From NCBI GenBank assembly GCA_030648295.1, contig JAUSID010000024.1, positions 1 to 32,782 of the forward strand: a stretch of 32,782 bases of DNA. Direction: 5' to 3'. A program made the translations under genes and the position numbers. The stretch comes from Opitutaceae bacterium. Its GTDB lineage: Bacteria; Verrucomicrobiota; Verrucomicrobiia; Opitutales; Opitutaceae. The number at the start of each line of letters is the position of its first letter. Positions within the stretch are counted from its first letter, which is position 1. Positions 1-6,665 of this stretch are shown here, one piece after another. A model generated the notes under the pieces. The model worked only from the letters and a program-made list of their open reading frames with translations, was not told where the DNA came from and did not search any database.

Positions 1-182
1 ATACGCTCCGCCGGCAGTGCGCTGTGCCGAATCAGGAACTGGGCGTCCTCGGCGCAGTAAATGTCGTTGGTGACAACGGCCATCGACAGCCGCTCGCGCA
101 GCCGCTGGCAGAGTTTGAGGCAAAGCATCGTCTTGCCGGAACCAACCGGGCCGCCAATGCCAATGCGGGGAGGACGGGACAT
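1..182 (-). CDS. ureG: Urease accessory GTPase UreG (5' part; rest is beyond the left edge)
   Basis: The first 60 residues of UreG, the SIMIBI-class GTPase that powers nickel insertion into apo-urease together with UreF, UreD/H and UreE in the cytoplasm. The P-loop GPVGSGKT is at residues 11-18, followed by the family stretch [17 protein letters not shown], which is typical of UreG and distinguishes it from the related HypB. The ATG at 182 lies right after an AT-rich array of AATCC/AATCG units (187-220) and has no clear Shine-Dalgarno sequence. It is the last gene visible in the minus-strand ure cluster, downstream of ureF. Truncation is by the window, not by mutation. The identification is firm. 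Confidence 0.96.
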   Translation of the reverse strand, partial: MSRPPRIGIGGPVGSGKTMLCLKLCQRLRERLSMAVVTNDIYCAEDAQFLIRHSALPAER

Positions 183-186
183 GGGG

Positions 187-220
187 TTTTTGGATTTTCG
201 ATTTTGGATTTTCGATTCGG
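187..220 (-). repeat. Short AATCC/AATCG heptad-type array between ureF and ureG
   Basis: Read on the minus strand the gap before ureG holds CGAATCGAAAATCC and AAAATCGAAAATCC units with a roughly 7-bp beat. It sits directly upstream of the ureG start and has the same orientation (AATCC towards the start codon) as the arrays before ureB, ureC, urtD and argD. Next to it, at 221-236, is a small palindrome (AGCTTCTCGAAGCT). The function is unknown. Confidence 0.6.
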
Positions 221-245
221 TAGCTTCTCGAAGCTGCGGCGGCAT

Positions 246-974
246 TCACGAAATGAACATTCGGGCGTCGGCGGATTCGTGCCGGGCGGCGGCGATGTCG
301 AGCCAGGGATTGAACCAGCCGATCTCGTCGAGCGGAATCGCCGTCGCGGCGGTGATCACCTCCGGCGCCTGCGCGAGTATTTCGGTGAGCAACGAATGGG
401 TGCCGTTCTGGCCGAGCCGGAGCAGTTTCATGGCGGCGGCGAGCAGCGATGCGACCGCCGAGTAGTAGATCCCGGCCAGCACCGCTTCCAGCGGCGCGCC
501 AATGACGCGACCTTCGAGCGCGGCCGAAACCACGCCGGCGAACGGCCAGTTTCCTTCGCGGGCGCGGCGCAGGTACTCGCGGGCGAGTGGATCCGCGCGC
601 AGGGACGCGACCAGTTCCGCGCGCTGCCGCCCGATGTTTTCGGAGGCGTGGCGCGATTCACGCGGCGCCTTCAGGGCCGAGGACAGGACGCACAGTTCGC
701 CCATGCGTTTCCAGTCCGCGGCCGCGAATGCATGCCACGCATGCGCTGCCAGCGGCAATTCCGTCCGCTGCAATGCGGGCACGACCGCAAGCCGGAGAAA
801 CTGCCGGAGTGTTTCGCGATCGCGAACCACGCCCTCGTGCACGAGTCCCTCGAGCCCGAAGGAATGCGCATAGCTGCCGGTGGGGTAAAAGGAGTCGCCG
901 GTCTGGAGCAATCCGCAGACCCAGGCTACACGCGCGCCCTCAGCTGGATCCATACAGTCGAAGGGCGTTCTCAT
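246..974 (-). CDS. ureF: Urease accessory protein UreF
   Basis: UreF binds UreD/H on apo-urease and recruits UreG during nickel-centre assembly. The family signature is clear: LLQTGDSFYPTGSYAHSFGLE near the N-terminus, then an all-helical protein ending in the GWFNPWLDIAAARHE-type tail. I place the start at the ATG at 974 (242 aa) or at the ATG at 953 (235 aa), which suits the usual family length. The frame stays open upstream to an ATG at 1178 inside ureE, but that extra part translates a palindromic repeat (997-1129) into a PVRQAQGPEPVEG-type sequence, known as a mispredicted repeat translation in many genomes. Neither start has a strong ribosome binding site. The gene follows ureE and precedes ureG. 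Confidence 0.92.
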   Translation of the reverse strand: MRTPFDCMDPAEGARVAWVCGLLQTGDSFYPTGSYAHSFGLEGLVHEGVVRDRETLRQFLRLAVVPALQRTELPLAAHAWHAFAAADWKRMGELCVLSSALKAPRESRHASENIGRQRAELVASLRADPLAREYLRRAREGNWPFAGVVSAALEGRVIGAPLEAVLAGIYYSAVASLLAAAMKLLRLGQNGTHSLLTEILAQAPEVITAATAIPLDEIGWFNPWLDIAAARHESADARMFIS

Positions 975-996
975 TCCGAGATCGAATCCACTGAAT

Positions 997-1129
997 GGTG
1001 GAGCGGTCTGCTGGCCAGCAGACCTCCCCAACGCGCTTGTATTGTAATGTTCACTCGAAAAAAGCGGCTTGAGGAGTCCCTCGACAGGCTCGGGACCCTG
1101 AGCTTGTCGAACGGGCAAGCCGCTCCACC
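997..1129. repeat. Palindromic repeat element at the ureE/ureF junction
   Basis: Bounded by the 10-bp inverted repeat GGTGGAGCGG (997-1006) and CCGCTCCACC (1120-1129). Inside are a perfect 20-bp palindrome at 1005-1024 (GGTCTGCTGGCCAGCAGACC) and a hairpin with arms AGCGGCTTG (1063-1071) and CAAGCCGCT (1116-1124). That hairpin encloses the widespread TCGACAGGCTCGGG/CCTGAGCTTGTCGA near-palindrome. No transposase is present, so it resembles a REP or MITE-like element. It keeps the reading frame into ureF open, so it could be read as an N-terminal extension. Confidence 0.75.
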
Positions 1130-1149
1130 TCGATTGCATCGTTTCGGCG

Positions 1150-1629
1150 TCAATGCGTATGGCTGTGTCCGAGCTCATGCGTGGTTGCGTTGCCCCGCGA
1201 GAATCGGCCGGGCCGGAAGATCGCGGTTGTTTGCCGATACGGCACCTTCAGTCGTTCGAGCAGTTGCCGAACCGCCGGCTCATCCGGCGCGAGCAACCGC
1301 GCCGGTTCCGCGGACAACTCGAGGTGAAGATTGCCGATCGCCCAGCCGATGCCGGCGGAGGCGGAGGCGGCAATATCGAGTGAGATTTCGACCACCGGCT
1401 CCTCGGCCTGTCGAATCACGTAACGCGCGGTTGGGCTCTCGAAGATCGTGTCGCCATGCTTGAGCGGAGTAGCCAGCTGAAATCCGAATTCAGTGCCGTC
1501 GTCGGCACTTCCGCGCCAGAGTCGTTTCGCGAGCGTCATCCGATCCGCCTGCAACGCCACCTCCTCCCTTCCTGCCGCATCGGTCGCGGTAAGCGGGGCA
1601 TGGATCAACGTCAGCATCGGCGGGGGCAT
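1150..1629 (-). CDS. ureE: Urease accessory nickel-binding metallochaperone UreE
   Basis: UreE delivers nickel to the UreDFG-urease assembly complex. The 159-aa protein has the two-domain UreE layout: an N-terminal peptide-binding domain (LTLIHAPL ... RMTLAKRLWRGSADDGTEF) and a C-terminal metal-binding domain containing GWAIGNLHLEL. It ends in a histidine-bearing tail, HELGHSHTH, typical of nickel-binding UreE. The start could be the ATG at 1629 or the in-frame ATG at 1617. Upstream, separating it from ureC, lies a 640-bp patch of decayed toxin-antitoxin genes. Downstream it is followed by the repeat-bearing junction with ureF. Confidence 0.93.
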   Translation of the reverse strand: MPPPMLTLIHAPLTATDAAGREEVALQADRMTLAKRLWRGSADDGTEFGFQLATPLKHGDTIFESPTARYVIRQAEEPVVEISLDIAASASAGIGWAIGNLHLELSAEPARLLAPDEPAVRQLLERLKVPYRQTTAIFRPGRFSRGNATTHELGHSHTH

Positions 1630-1720
1630 CCGTTCCGTCTAGCAGTCGGCATGCCCGATCACCGCACCACCGGAAAATGGGAGCACCTGCTCTTTCCGTA
1701 GTCCGCCCGCTGCAGCGTTG

Positions 1721-1899
1721 TCACGGTGCGATCAGCGGCAGTGCTTCATTCTCCCGGCGGCGATAAATCCCGAAGTGGCGTGCATCGATCGTAAGCAGTT
1801 TCGCTTTTGGATACAGCTCGCTGAGCACAACGAGCGACGCGTCTGCGGCGTCCATTTGCTGGAATTTTGCCCTGCGTCGACGACGGTCTTAACGTCCAT
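1721..1899 (-). pseudogene. Remnant of a PIN-domain (VapC-type) toxin with an internal deletion
   Basis: An ATG at 1899 overlaps the end of the antitoxin gene by 11 bp, as is common in vapBC pairs, and begins MDVKTVVDAG, which matches a PIN N-terminus with its first catalytic Asp. After about ten residues the frame is lost. In another frame the sequence resumes as QQMDAADASLVVLSELYP ... LLTIDARHFGIYRRR and stops at 1721, which matches the last 45 or so residues of PIN toxins (the DAADA acidic motif and the LTIDARHF strand). A normal toxin is about 130-140 aa, so some 80 central residues are missing. It cannot encode a working nuclease. The family assignment rests on motifs read by eye. Confidence 0.75.
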
Positions 1900-2104
1900 A
1901 TCCTTCGCGCTCGGAAAGATCGCGCGGGCCCTTGAACATCCCTTTGTAATTCGCGGCGAGCTGCGCGAAATCGGGCGCAGGGGCGGTGACTTCCTTCTCC
2001 AGCGCACGCCGCGCCAGCGAGGAGAACCGTTCTCCGCGCTTCTGCGCTGCGGAACGCAGCTTTTTGTCGAGCGATGAGGGAATTTTTACGGTCAGCGAAG
2101 GCAT
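1889..2104 (-). CDS. VapB-like antitoxin (ribbon-helix-helix type)
   Basis: A 71-aa protein beginning MPSLTVKIPSSLDKKLRSAAQ, the strand-helix pattern of RHH/CopG-type antitoxins, followed by RFSSLARRALEKEV and an acidic-aromatic tail (YKGMFKGPRDLSEREGYGR) that would bind and neutralise a toxin. The reading frame is intact although its toxin partner (1721-1899) is deleted. Directly upstream the 11-bp sequence AGGGTAAGACC is nearly duplicated in tandem (2105-2125). Each copy offers an AGGG Shine-Dalgarno-like core, and the repeat could also be an operator, which I infer only from its position. The gene lies between ureC and ureE on the same strand, so it is probably transcribed with the urease genes. 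Confidence 0.72.
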   Translation of the reverse strand: MPSLTVKIPSSLDKKLRSAAQKRGERFSSLARRALEKEVTAPAPDFAQLAANYKGMFKGPRDLSEREGYGR

Positions 2105-2177
2105 GGTCTTACCCTGGTCTTACCCGCGATCAGTTTCAAGCGGCGCCGTGGGCTGCGCGTTGCACCGCCGGCGTGAT

Positions 2178-2270
2178 TCAGGCCGGGAAGTTGTTTTCGG
2201 CGCGATCGAAGAGCGACTTGATCGGAACATGCGTGCCCTTGAACACCGGCGTGCCGCCGAGGACTACTTC
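2178..2270 (-). pseudogene. Fragment of a DUF433-family antitoxin
   Basis: Immediately after the ureC stop codon, in the same frame, the minus strand reads VVLGGTPVFKGTHVPIKSLFD before drifting into RAENNFPA and a stop at 2178. GTPVFKGTxVPIxxLFD is the characteristic core of DUF433 proteins, which are antitoxin-like partners of PIN-like toxins. There is no start codon upstream and the C-terminal half is absent, so this is a relic only about 30 codons long. It lies next to the vapB-like gene and the deleted PIN toxin, forming a patch of toxin-antitoxin debris inside the urease cluster. Confidence 0.65.
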
Positions 2271-4064
2271 CTAAAAGAGAAAGTACCGCTGCGCCATCGG
2301 GAGCACTTTGGCAGGCTCGCAGGTGAGGTGCTCACCGTCGGCCTTGACCGTGTAGGTCTCGGGATCGACGTCGATTTTCGGCATCGCGTCATTGCGGACC
2401 ATGTGGCGCTTCCCGATGGTCCGGCAGCGTTTCACGGCGACGAGCTCGCGCGCGAGACCGAGTTGCTTCGGCCCGGTCCGGCTGCCGAGTGACGCCTCGC
2501 TCACGAACGTGAGACATGTCCGGGCGCGCGCTTTTCCGGCGGCGCCAAACTGGGGCCGGTAGAACGTCGGCTGGGGCGTTGGGATCGATGCATTGGGATC
2601 GCCCATGTTGGCCCACGCGATAAACCCGCCCTTGAGGATCAGTTCGGGTTTCACGCCGAACAGTGCAGGCTTGAAAATGACGAGGTCGGCGAGCTTCCCG
2701 ACTTCGAGCGAGCCGACCACATGCGAGATGCCGTGGGTGATCGCCGGATTGATCGTGTATTTCGCCAGGTAGCGGAGAACGCGAAAGTTGTCAGCCTCGT
2801 CGTTCGCGGCCGCGCTCCCCATCGCGGCCGGGCGCCCGCGCAGTTTCCCAAACTGGGTTTTCATCTTGTGCGCGGTCTGCCAGGTGCGGCAGATAACTTC
2901 GCCGATCCGGCCCATGGCCTGCGAGTCGGACGACATCATCGAGATCGCACCCAAGTCGTGCAGCCGATCCTCCGCCGCGATCGTTTCGGGCCGGATTCGC
3001 GATTCGGCGAACGCGACGTCCTCGGGGATCCTGGAATCGAGATGGTGGCACACCATCAGCATGTCGAGATGCTCGTCGATCGTATTGACTGTGTACGGAC
3101 GCGTGGGGTTGGTCGAGGACGGCAGTACATTCGGCTCCCCGCAGACCCGAATGATGTCAGGCGCATGGCCGCCGCCGGCGCCTTCCGAATGATAGGTGTG
3201 AATCGCGCGGCCCTTGAACGCGCGCAGCGTGGCCTCGACAAATCCCGCCTCGTTCAACGTGTCGGTGTGAATCGCCACCTGCACATCGAGCTCGTCCGCG
3301 ACGCCGAGACACGTGTCGATCGCCGCGGGCGTGGTGCCCCAGTCCTCGTGCAGCTTCAGGCCGATCGCGCCGGCGAGAACCTGCTCGCGCAGCGGCTTCG
3401 GGGTCGAGCAGTTGCCCTTGCCGAGAAAACCCAGGTTCATTGGGTAATCCTCGGCGGCTTCGAGCATGCGGTGCAGGTTCCAGGCGCCGGGCGTGCAGGT
3501 CGTCGCCATCGTGCCGTGGGCCGGCCCGGTGCCGCCGCCGATCATCGTCGTGATTCCGGAACTGATCGCCTCGTCGATCTGCTGCGGGCAGATGAAGTGG
3601 ATGTGGCTGTCGATTCCGCCCGCGGTGACGATGCAGCCCTCGCCGGCGATCGCCTCGGTGCCCGCGCCGACGATCATCGGGTTTTTCTTCTTCGTTTTCG
3701 GGTCCGGATAGATCGAGCCGAGGCCGCTTTGAATGCCCGGATTGCCGGCGTGGCCAATGCCCACGATTCGGCCGTGCTTCACGCCGATGTCCGCTTTGAT
3801 GATGCCGAGAATCGGATCGAGGATCAGCGCATTGGTGATGACGAGGTCGAGCGACTCCGCATCGGAGGCGGTCGAGGACTGGCCCATGCCGTCGCGGATG
3901 ACTTTTCCGCCGCCGAATTTGATCTCGTTACCATAGCCGCCGCCCTCGGCGATGAGGTCGCGTTCGACCGCGACAAAGAGATCGGTGTCGGCGAGTCGAA
4001 CCTGATCGCCGACCGTGGGGCCGTACATCTCGATGTATTGGCGGCGGGTGAGCGAGAGGCTCAT
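2271..4064 (-). CDS. ureC: Urease alpha (catalytic) subunit UreC
   Basis: The nickel-containing catalytic subunit that hydrolyses urea to ammonia and carbamate. The active-site residues are all visible: H154 and H156 in [10 protein letters not shown], the lysine that is carbamylated, K237, with H239 in [10 protein letters not shown]266 in [11 protein letters not shown]292 in [16 protein letters not shown], the flap MVCHH with C339 and H340, and D380 in [10 protein letters not shown]. It ends with the canonical [15 protein letters not shown]. At 597 aa it is about 30 residues longer than the usual 567, partly from a lysine-rich insertion near residues 114-130 ([12 protein letters not shown]). 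The ATG overlaps the ureB stop by 4 bp (ATGA), so the two are likely translationally coupled. Confidence 0.98.
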   Translation of the reverse strand: MSLSLTRRQYIEMYGPTVGDQVRLADTDLFVAVERDLIAEGGGYGNEIKFGGGKVIRDGMGQSSTASDAESLDLVITNALILDPILGIIKADIGVKHGRIVGIGHAGNPGIQSGLGSIYPDPKTKKKNPMIVGAGTEAIAGEGCIVTAGGIDSHIHFICPQQIDEAISSGITTMIGGGTGPAHGTMATTCTPGAWNLHRMLEAAEDYPMNLGFLGKGNCSTPKPLREQVLAGAIGLKLHEDWGTTPAAIDTCLGVADELDVQVAIHTDTLNEAGFVEATLRAFKGRAIHTYHSEGAGGGHAPDIIRVCGEPNVLPSSTNPTRPYTVNTIDEHLDMLMVCHHLDSRIPEDVAFAESRIRPETIAAEDRLHDLGAISMMSSDSQAMGRIGEVICRTWQTAHKMKTQFGKLRGRPAAMGSAAANDEADNFRVLRYLAKYTINPAITHGISHVVGSLEVGKLADLVIFKPALFGVKPELILKGGFIAWANMGDPNASIPTPQPTFYRPQFGAAGKARARTCLTFVSEASLGSRTGPKQLGLARELVAVKRCRTIGKRHMVRNDAMPKIDVDPETYTVKADGEHLTCEPAKVLPMAQRYFLF

Positions 4065-4492
4065 TTGGATTTCGGATTTCGGATTGCGGATTGCGGATTG
4101 CCGGAGGGAAGCGGGCGTCGCCGCGAGACCGTCGCGGATTTGGAGGCGGGTCGATCGCTGCGGGGTGCGTGCAACTTGCCATCCAGCTTGCCGTTGATTT
4201 TCCCGTTGAGGCCGTGGACTTCCCGCGTGCCGGCGAGTGCGACGAGTTCCACGCGTTTGGTGTCACCGGCTTCGAACCGCACCGCGGTGCCGGCGGGGAT
4301 ATTCAGCCGGAAGCCACGGGCGGCGCTGCGCTCGAAAGCCAGCGCTTCGTTCGTTTCGAAAAAATGGAAATGGGAGCCAACCTGGATTGGTCGGTCACCG
4401 GTGTTGACCACATCGACCGTGACGGTGGCGAGCCCGACGTTCGCCTCGAGCGGCGGCGCGTTCGGGGCGGGAATGATTTCACCAGGGAGCAT
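4061..4492 (-). CDS. ureB: Urease beta subunit UreB with a repeat-encoded C-terminal tail
   Basis: UreB is a structural subunit of the urease trimer. The start at 4492 ([20 protein letters not shown]) matches the family. A longer frame opens at a TTG at 4642 but translates only the heptamer array into RIPNPES repeats and is not believable. The core runs through [18 protein letters not shown] and [23 protein letters not shown], after which UreB normally ends within about ten residues. Here the frame continues roughly 40 residues more. The last part ([12 protein letters not shown]) is the translation of AATCC-type heptamers at 4067-4100, and it stops in a 4-bp overlap with ureC. The total is 143 aa against the usual 100-110. 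The tail is probably unstructured. Confidence 0.93.
   Translation of the reverse strand: MLPGEIIPAPNAPPLEANVGLATVTVDVVNTGDRPIQVGSHFHFFETNEALAFERSAARGFRLNIPAGTAVRFEAGDTKRVELVALAGTREVHGLNGKINGKLDGKLHAPRSDRPASKSATVSRRRPLPSGNPQSAIRNPKSK
4067..4100 (-). repeat. Heptamer array inside the 3' end of ureB
   Basis: On the plus strand: two GGATTTC and then GGATTGC units, ending 3 bp from the ureC start. On the transcript this is CAATCCG/AAATCCG repeated about five times immediately before the ureC ATG. It is coding for the UreB tail. A gain or loss of one 7-bp unit would shift the ureB frame and separate its stop from the ureC start. Confidence 0.8.
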
Positions 4493-4663
4493 CTTTTGAA
4501 TTTCGGATTTCGGATTGCGGATTTCGGGATGCGGGATGCGGGATTCGGGATTCGGGATGCGGGATTCGGGATTCGGGATTCGGGATTCGGGATTCGGGAT
4601 TCGGAAATGGATGGCGGACGCAGACCGGCTGGTTGTTTTCAATCCGCAATCCGCGATCCGAAA
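4493..4663 (-). repeat. Inverted heptamer-array element filling the ureA-ureB gap
   Basis: Read on the minus strand, the ureA stop TGA flows into TTTCGGATCGCGGATTGCGGATTG (4640-4663; forward arm). A spacer of about 30 bp follows, then a long reverse arm: on the plus strand 4504-4601 contains 14 perfect-length heptamers of CGGGATT/CGGATTG type. After about ten further bases the ureB ATG begins. The element occupies the whole gap from stop to start. The arms are complementary in sequence type (GGATTG versus CAATCC) and could pair in the mRNA. No Shine-Dalgarno sequence is evident for ureB. Confidence 0.85.
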
Positions 4664-4966
4664 TCATCGAATGGGGTTGTGCACCGTGACGAGCTTGGTG
4701 CCGTCGGGGAACGTCGCCTCGACCTGCACTTCGTGGATCATTTCGGGTACGCCTTCCATGCAGTCGCCCGGGTTGAGCAACGTTGTGCCGAAGCTCATCA
4801 AGTCGGCGACGGTCTTTCCATCGCGCGCGCCCTCCATGATTTCGTACGTGATGATCGCGATGGCCTCGGGGTAATTCAGTTTCACGCCGCGCGCCTGCCG
4901 GCGGCGCGCGAGATCCGCCGCCACGACAATCAGGAGTTTTTCGCGCTCACGCGGAGTCAGGTGCAT
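4664..4966 (-). CDS. ureA: Urease gamma subunit UreA
   Basis: The smallest urease subunit, 100 aa, as usual for the family. It begins [20 protein letters not shown], carries [20 protein letters not shown] and [16 protein letters not shown], and ends [26 protein letters not shown], all highly conserved UreA stretches. It is the first of the ure genes in transcriptional order (ureA-ureB-ureC), following urtE by 127 bp. Its stop codon TGA is the first base of a heptamer-array element. Confidence 0.97.
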   Translation of the reverse strand: MHLTPREREKLLIVVAADLARRRQARGVKLNYPEAIAIITYEIMEGARDGKTVADLMSFGTTLLNPGDCMEGVPEMIHEVQVEATFPDGTKLVTVHNPIR

Positions 4967-5023
4967 GGAAACGGAGTGGGCTCGGTTGGCTTGTCATTCT
5001 GAGACGCACTTCGGAATGCCTTT

Positions 5024-5049
5024 GGCGAAACGCTCACGCGTTCCGCTAC
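5024..5049. repeat. Single arm of the GTAGCGG...TTTCGCC dispersed palindrome, in the urtE-ureA gap
   Basis: This 26-bp stretch is the exact reverse complement of the left arm of the hairpin at 23004-23060 (GTAGCGGAACGCGTGAGCG followed by TTTCGCC). It lies in the 127-bp gap between urtE and ureA. A second arm is not obvious here, so it seems to be a half element. No separate promoter for ureA stood out in the gap. Confidence 0.75.
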
Positions 5050-5093
5050 AAAAGTCATGAGCGGCGAGCTGCTGTGAGTCTGGAGGAACGAAC

Positions 5094-5867
5094 TCATACC
5101 TGGAGATGTTCCCTCACGACTTCGTCGGTGAGCGCGGCGATTGGACCCGAGACGACGACCGTGCCGCGATCCATCGCGTAAAAGCGATCGGCGACGTCGC
5201 GGCAGAAATCGACGAACTGTTCGACGAGCAGAATCGCGAGTTTCCCCTCGGCCTTCAGCGCCTGGATCGCGTGCTGGATTTCCTCCGCATACGGACGCGC
5301 GAAGCCTTCGGTCTTCAGTTTCTTCAACGTGTCGCCAATCTGCTCGATGATCGACGGCTGGATTCCCTCGGTTGGTTCATCGAGGATCAGCAGCCTCGGG
5401 TCCGTCAGCAGTGCGCGTCCGATTGCGAGCTGCTGCTGCTGGCCGCCGGAAAGCACGCCGCCTTTTCGGGCCAGCATTTCCTTCAGCACGGGAAAGAGTG
5501 CGAAGACGCGTTCGAGCGCCGCCCGGGCCGCCGCGCCCTTTCGGCCGTGAACCACGAGGCCGACCTGCAGGTTTTCCCCGACGGTGAGGTGCGGAAAAAT
5601 ATCGCGGCCCTGCGGCACGTAGCCGATGCCGCTGCGCGCGCGTTCGTCGGGCGCGAGCCGATCGATGCGAACACCCGCGAAATGAATACCGCCGCTGCGC
5701 AGCGGGAGCACGCCGGTGATCGAACGCAGGGTGGTCGTCTTGCCCACGCCGTTGCGACCCATCAGCGCGACGACCTCGCCGGCGCGCACTTCGAGATCGA
5801 CGCCACGGAGGATCCGCGAGCCGCCGATGTAGGTCTCTACGGAGGAAAGTTGAAGGAGCGGAGTCAT
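5094..5867 (-). CDS. urtE: Urea ABC transporter ATP-binding protein UrtE
   Basis: One of the two ATPases of the urea importer (branched-chain amino-acid transporter type). Walker A GRNGVGKT is at residues 37-44, the signature LSGGQ at 139-143 followed by QQQLAIGRALL, Walker B LLILDEP at 159-165, and TEGIQPSIIEQIG as in LivF/UrtE proteins. The protein is 257 aa, about 25 longer than typical UrtE, because of an inserted segment around residues 184-205 (KTEGFARPYAEEIQHAIQAL) before the ILLVEQ strand. The start overlaps the urtD stop by 4 bp. It is the last urt gene, before ureA. Confidence 0.95.
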   Translation of the reverse strand: MTPLLQLSSVETYIGGSRILRGVDLEVRAGEVVALMGRNGVGKTTTLRSITGVLPLRSGGIHFAGVRIDRLAPDERARSGIGYVPQGRDIFPHLTVGENLQVGLVVHGRKGAAARAALERVFALFPVLKEMLARKGGVLSGGQQQQLAIGRALLTDPRLLILDEPTEGIQPSIIEQIGDTLKKLKTEGFARPYAEEIQHAIQALKAEGKLAILLVEQFVDFCRDVADRFYAMDRGTVVVSGPIAALTDEVVREHLQV

Positions 5868-6631
5868 TGTTTCCCGCGGCCGAGGTAAACCTCACGGACC
5901 TTGGGGTTGGACTGCACTTCGTCGAATTTTCCCTCGCACAGCACCGAACCCTGATGGAGCACCGTGACCTGGCCCTCGCGGGCGATCTGGCGGACAAACG
6001 TCATGTCGTGCTCGACGACAATCAGGCTGTGCCGGCCGGCGAGCGACAGCAGCAGTTCGCCCGTGCGATGCGTTTCCTCGTCGGTCATCCCGGCGGCGGG
6101 TTCATCGACCAGCAGCACCTTTGGGTCCTGCGCCAGCAGCATGCCGATCTCGAGCCACTGTTTTTCGCCGTGCGCGAGCAGCCCCGCCTTCCACTCTCGT
6201 TTGGCGTCTAGCCGGATCAGTTTCAACAGGTCGTCGAGGCGATCGCGTTCGGTGGAGGAGAGCCGGTGGAACAGGGAGGCGAAAATGCCCCGGGGGCCGC
6301 GAAGCGAAAGCACCAGGTTTTCCCAGACGCTGTGTTCCGAGTACACGCTGGGCGTTTGAAATTTTCGTCCGATTCCCAGCCGGTTGATTTCGTATTCACT
6401 AAGTGACGTCAGGTCGTGGCTCCGCGCCGTGGCACTGCCAAAGTCGATCTTGCCCTTGTCCGGCTGCGCCCGCCCCGTGATCAAGTCGAAGAAGGTGGAT
6501 TTGCCGGCGCCGTTCGGGCCGATGACGGTGCGCAGCTCACCTTCGTAAAGATAAAAGGTGAGATTCGAGATGGCCTTGAAGCCATCGTAGGTTTTCGACA
6601 CGTCTTCGACGCTGAGCAGAGGGTGGGGCAT
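5864..6631 (-). CDS. urtD: Urea ABC transporter ATP-binding protein UrtD
   Basis: The second ATPase of the urea importer, LivG-like. Walker A GPNGAGKS is at residues 38-45, the family-typical modified signature LAHGEKQWLEIGMLL begins at 152 (in place of LSGGQ, as in UrtD), Walker B VLLVDEPAAGMT is at 172-183, and the switch histidine is in VVEHDM at 208. Its 255 aa is the normal length. The ATG at 6631 comes 2 bp after a 34-bp AATCC/AATCG array that fills the whole gap to the urtC stop. It overlaps urtE by 4 bp. Confidence 0.96.
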   Translation of the reverse strand: MPHPLLSVEDVSKTYDGFKAISNLTFYLYEGELRTVIGPNGAGKSTFFDLITGRAQPDKGKIDFGSATARSHDLTSLSEYEINRLGIGRKFQTPSVYSEHSVWENLVLSLRGPRGIFASLFHRLSSTERDRLDDLLKLIRLDAKREWKAGLLAHGEKQWLEIGMLLAQDPKVLLVDEPAAGMTDEETHRTGELLLSLAGRHSLIVVEHDMTFVRQIAREGQVTVLHQGSVLCEGKFDEVQSNPKVREVYLGRGKQ

Positions 6632-6665
6632 CCGGATTTTCGATTTTCGATTCGGGATTTTCGAT
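6632..6665 (-). repeat. AATCC/AATCG array filling the urtC-urtD gap
   Basis: On the minus strand the urtC stop TAA runs directly into ATCGAAAATCCCGAATCG and further AAATCG/AAATCC units, ending GG before the urtD ATG. The entire 34-bp intercistronic gap is repeat. Only the reverse (AATCC) arm type is present. No Shine-Dalgarno sequence is visible. Confidence 0.75.

Noticed and set aside
975-1178. 68-residue N-terminal extension of UreF
   Set aside because: It translates a palindromic repeat, including the familiar RQAQGPEPVEG-type peptide, and overlaps ureE.
2721-4499. 592-codon open frame on the plus strand, opposite ureC and ureB
   Set aside because: It is antisense to urease genes with full catalytic motifs. 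High GC content keeps the opposite strand free of stops, and its translation is Arg/Ala/Asp-rich with no family pattern.
4504-4601. Heptamer array considered as a CRISPR
   Set aside because: Unit length is 7 bp with no spacers and no cas genes nearby.
4493-4642. N-terminal extension of UreB starting at a TTG
   Set aside because: It is the translation of heptamer repeats (RIPNPES units) and is absent from UreB proteins. The ATG at 4492 matches the family start.
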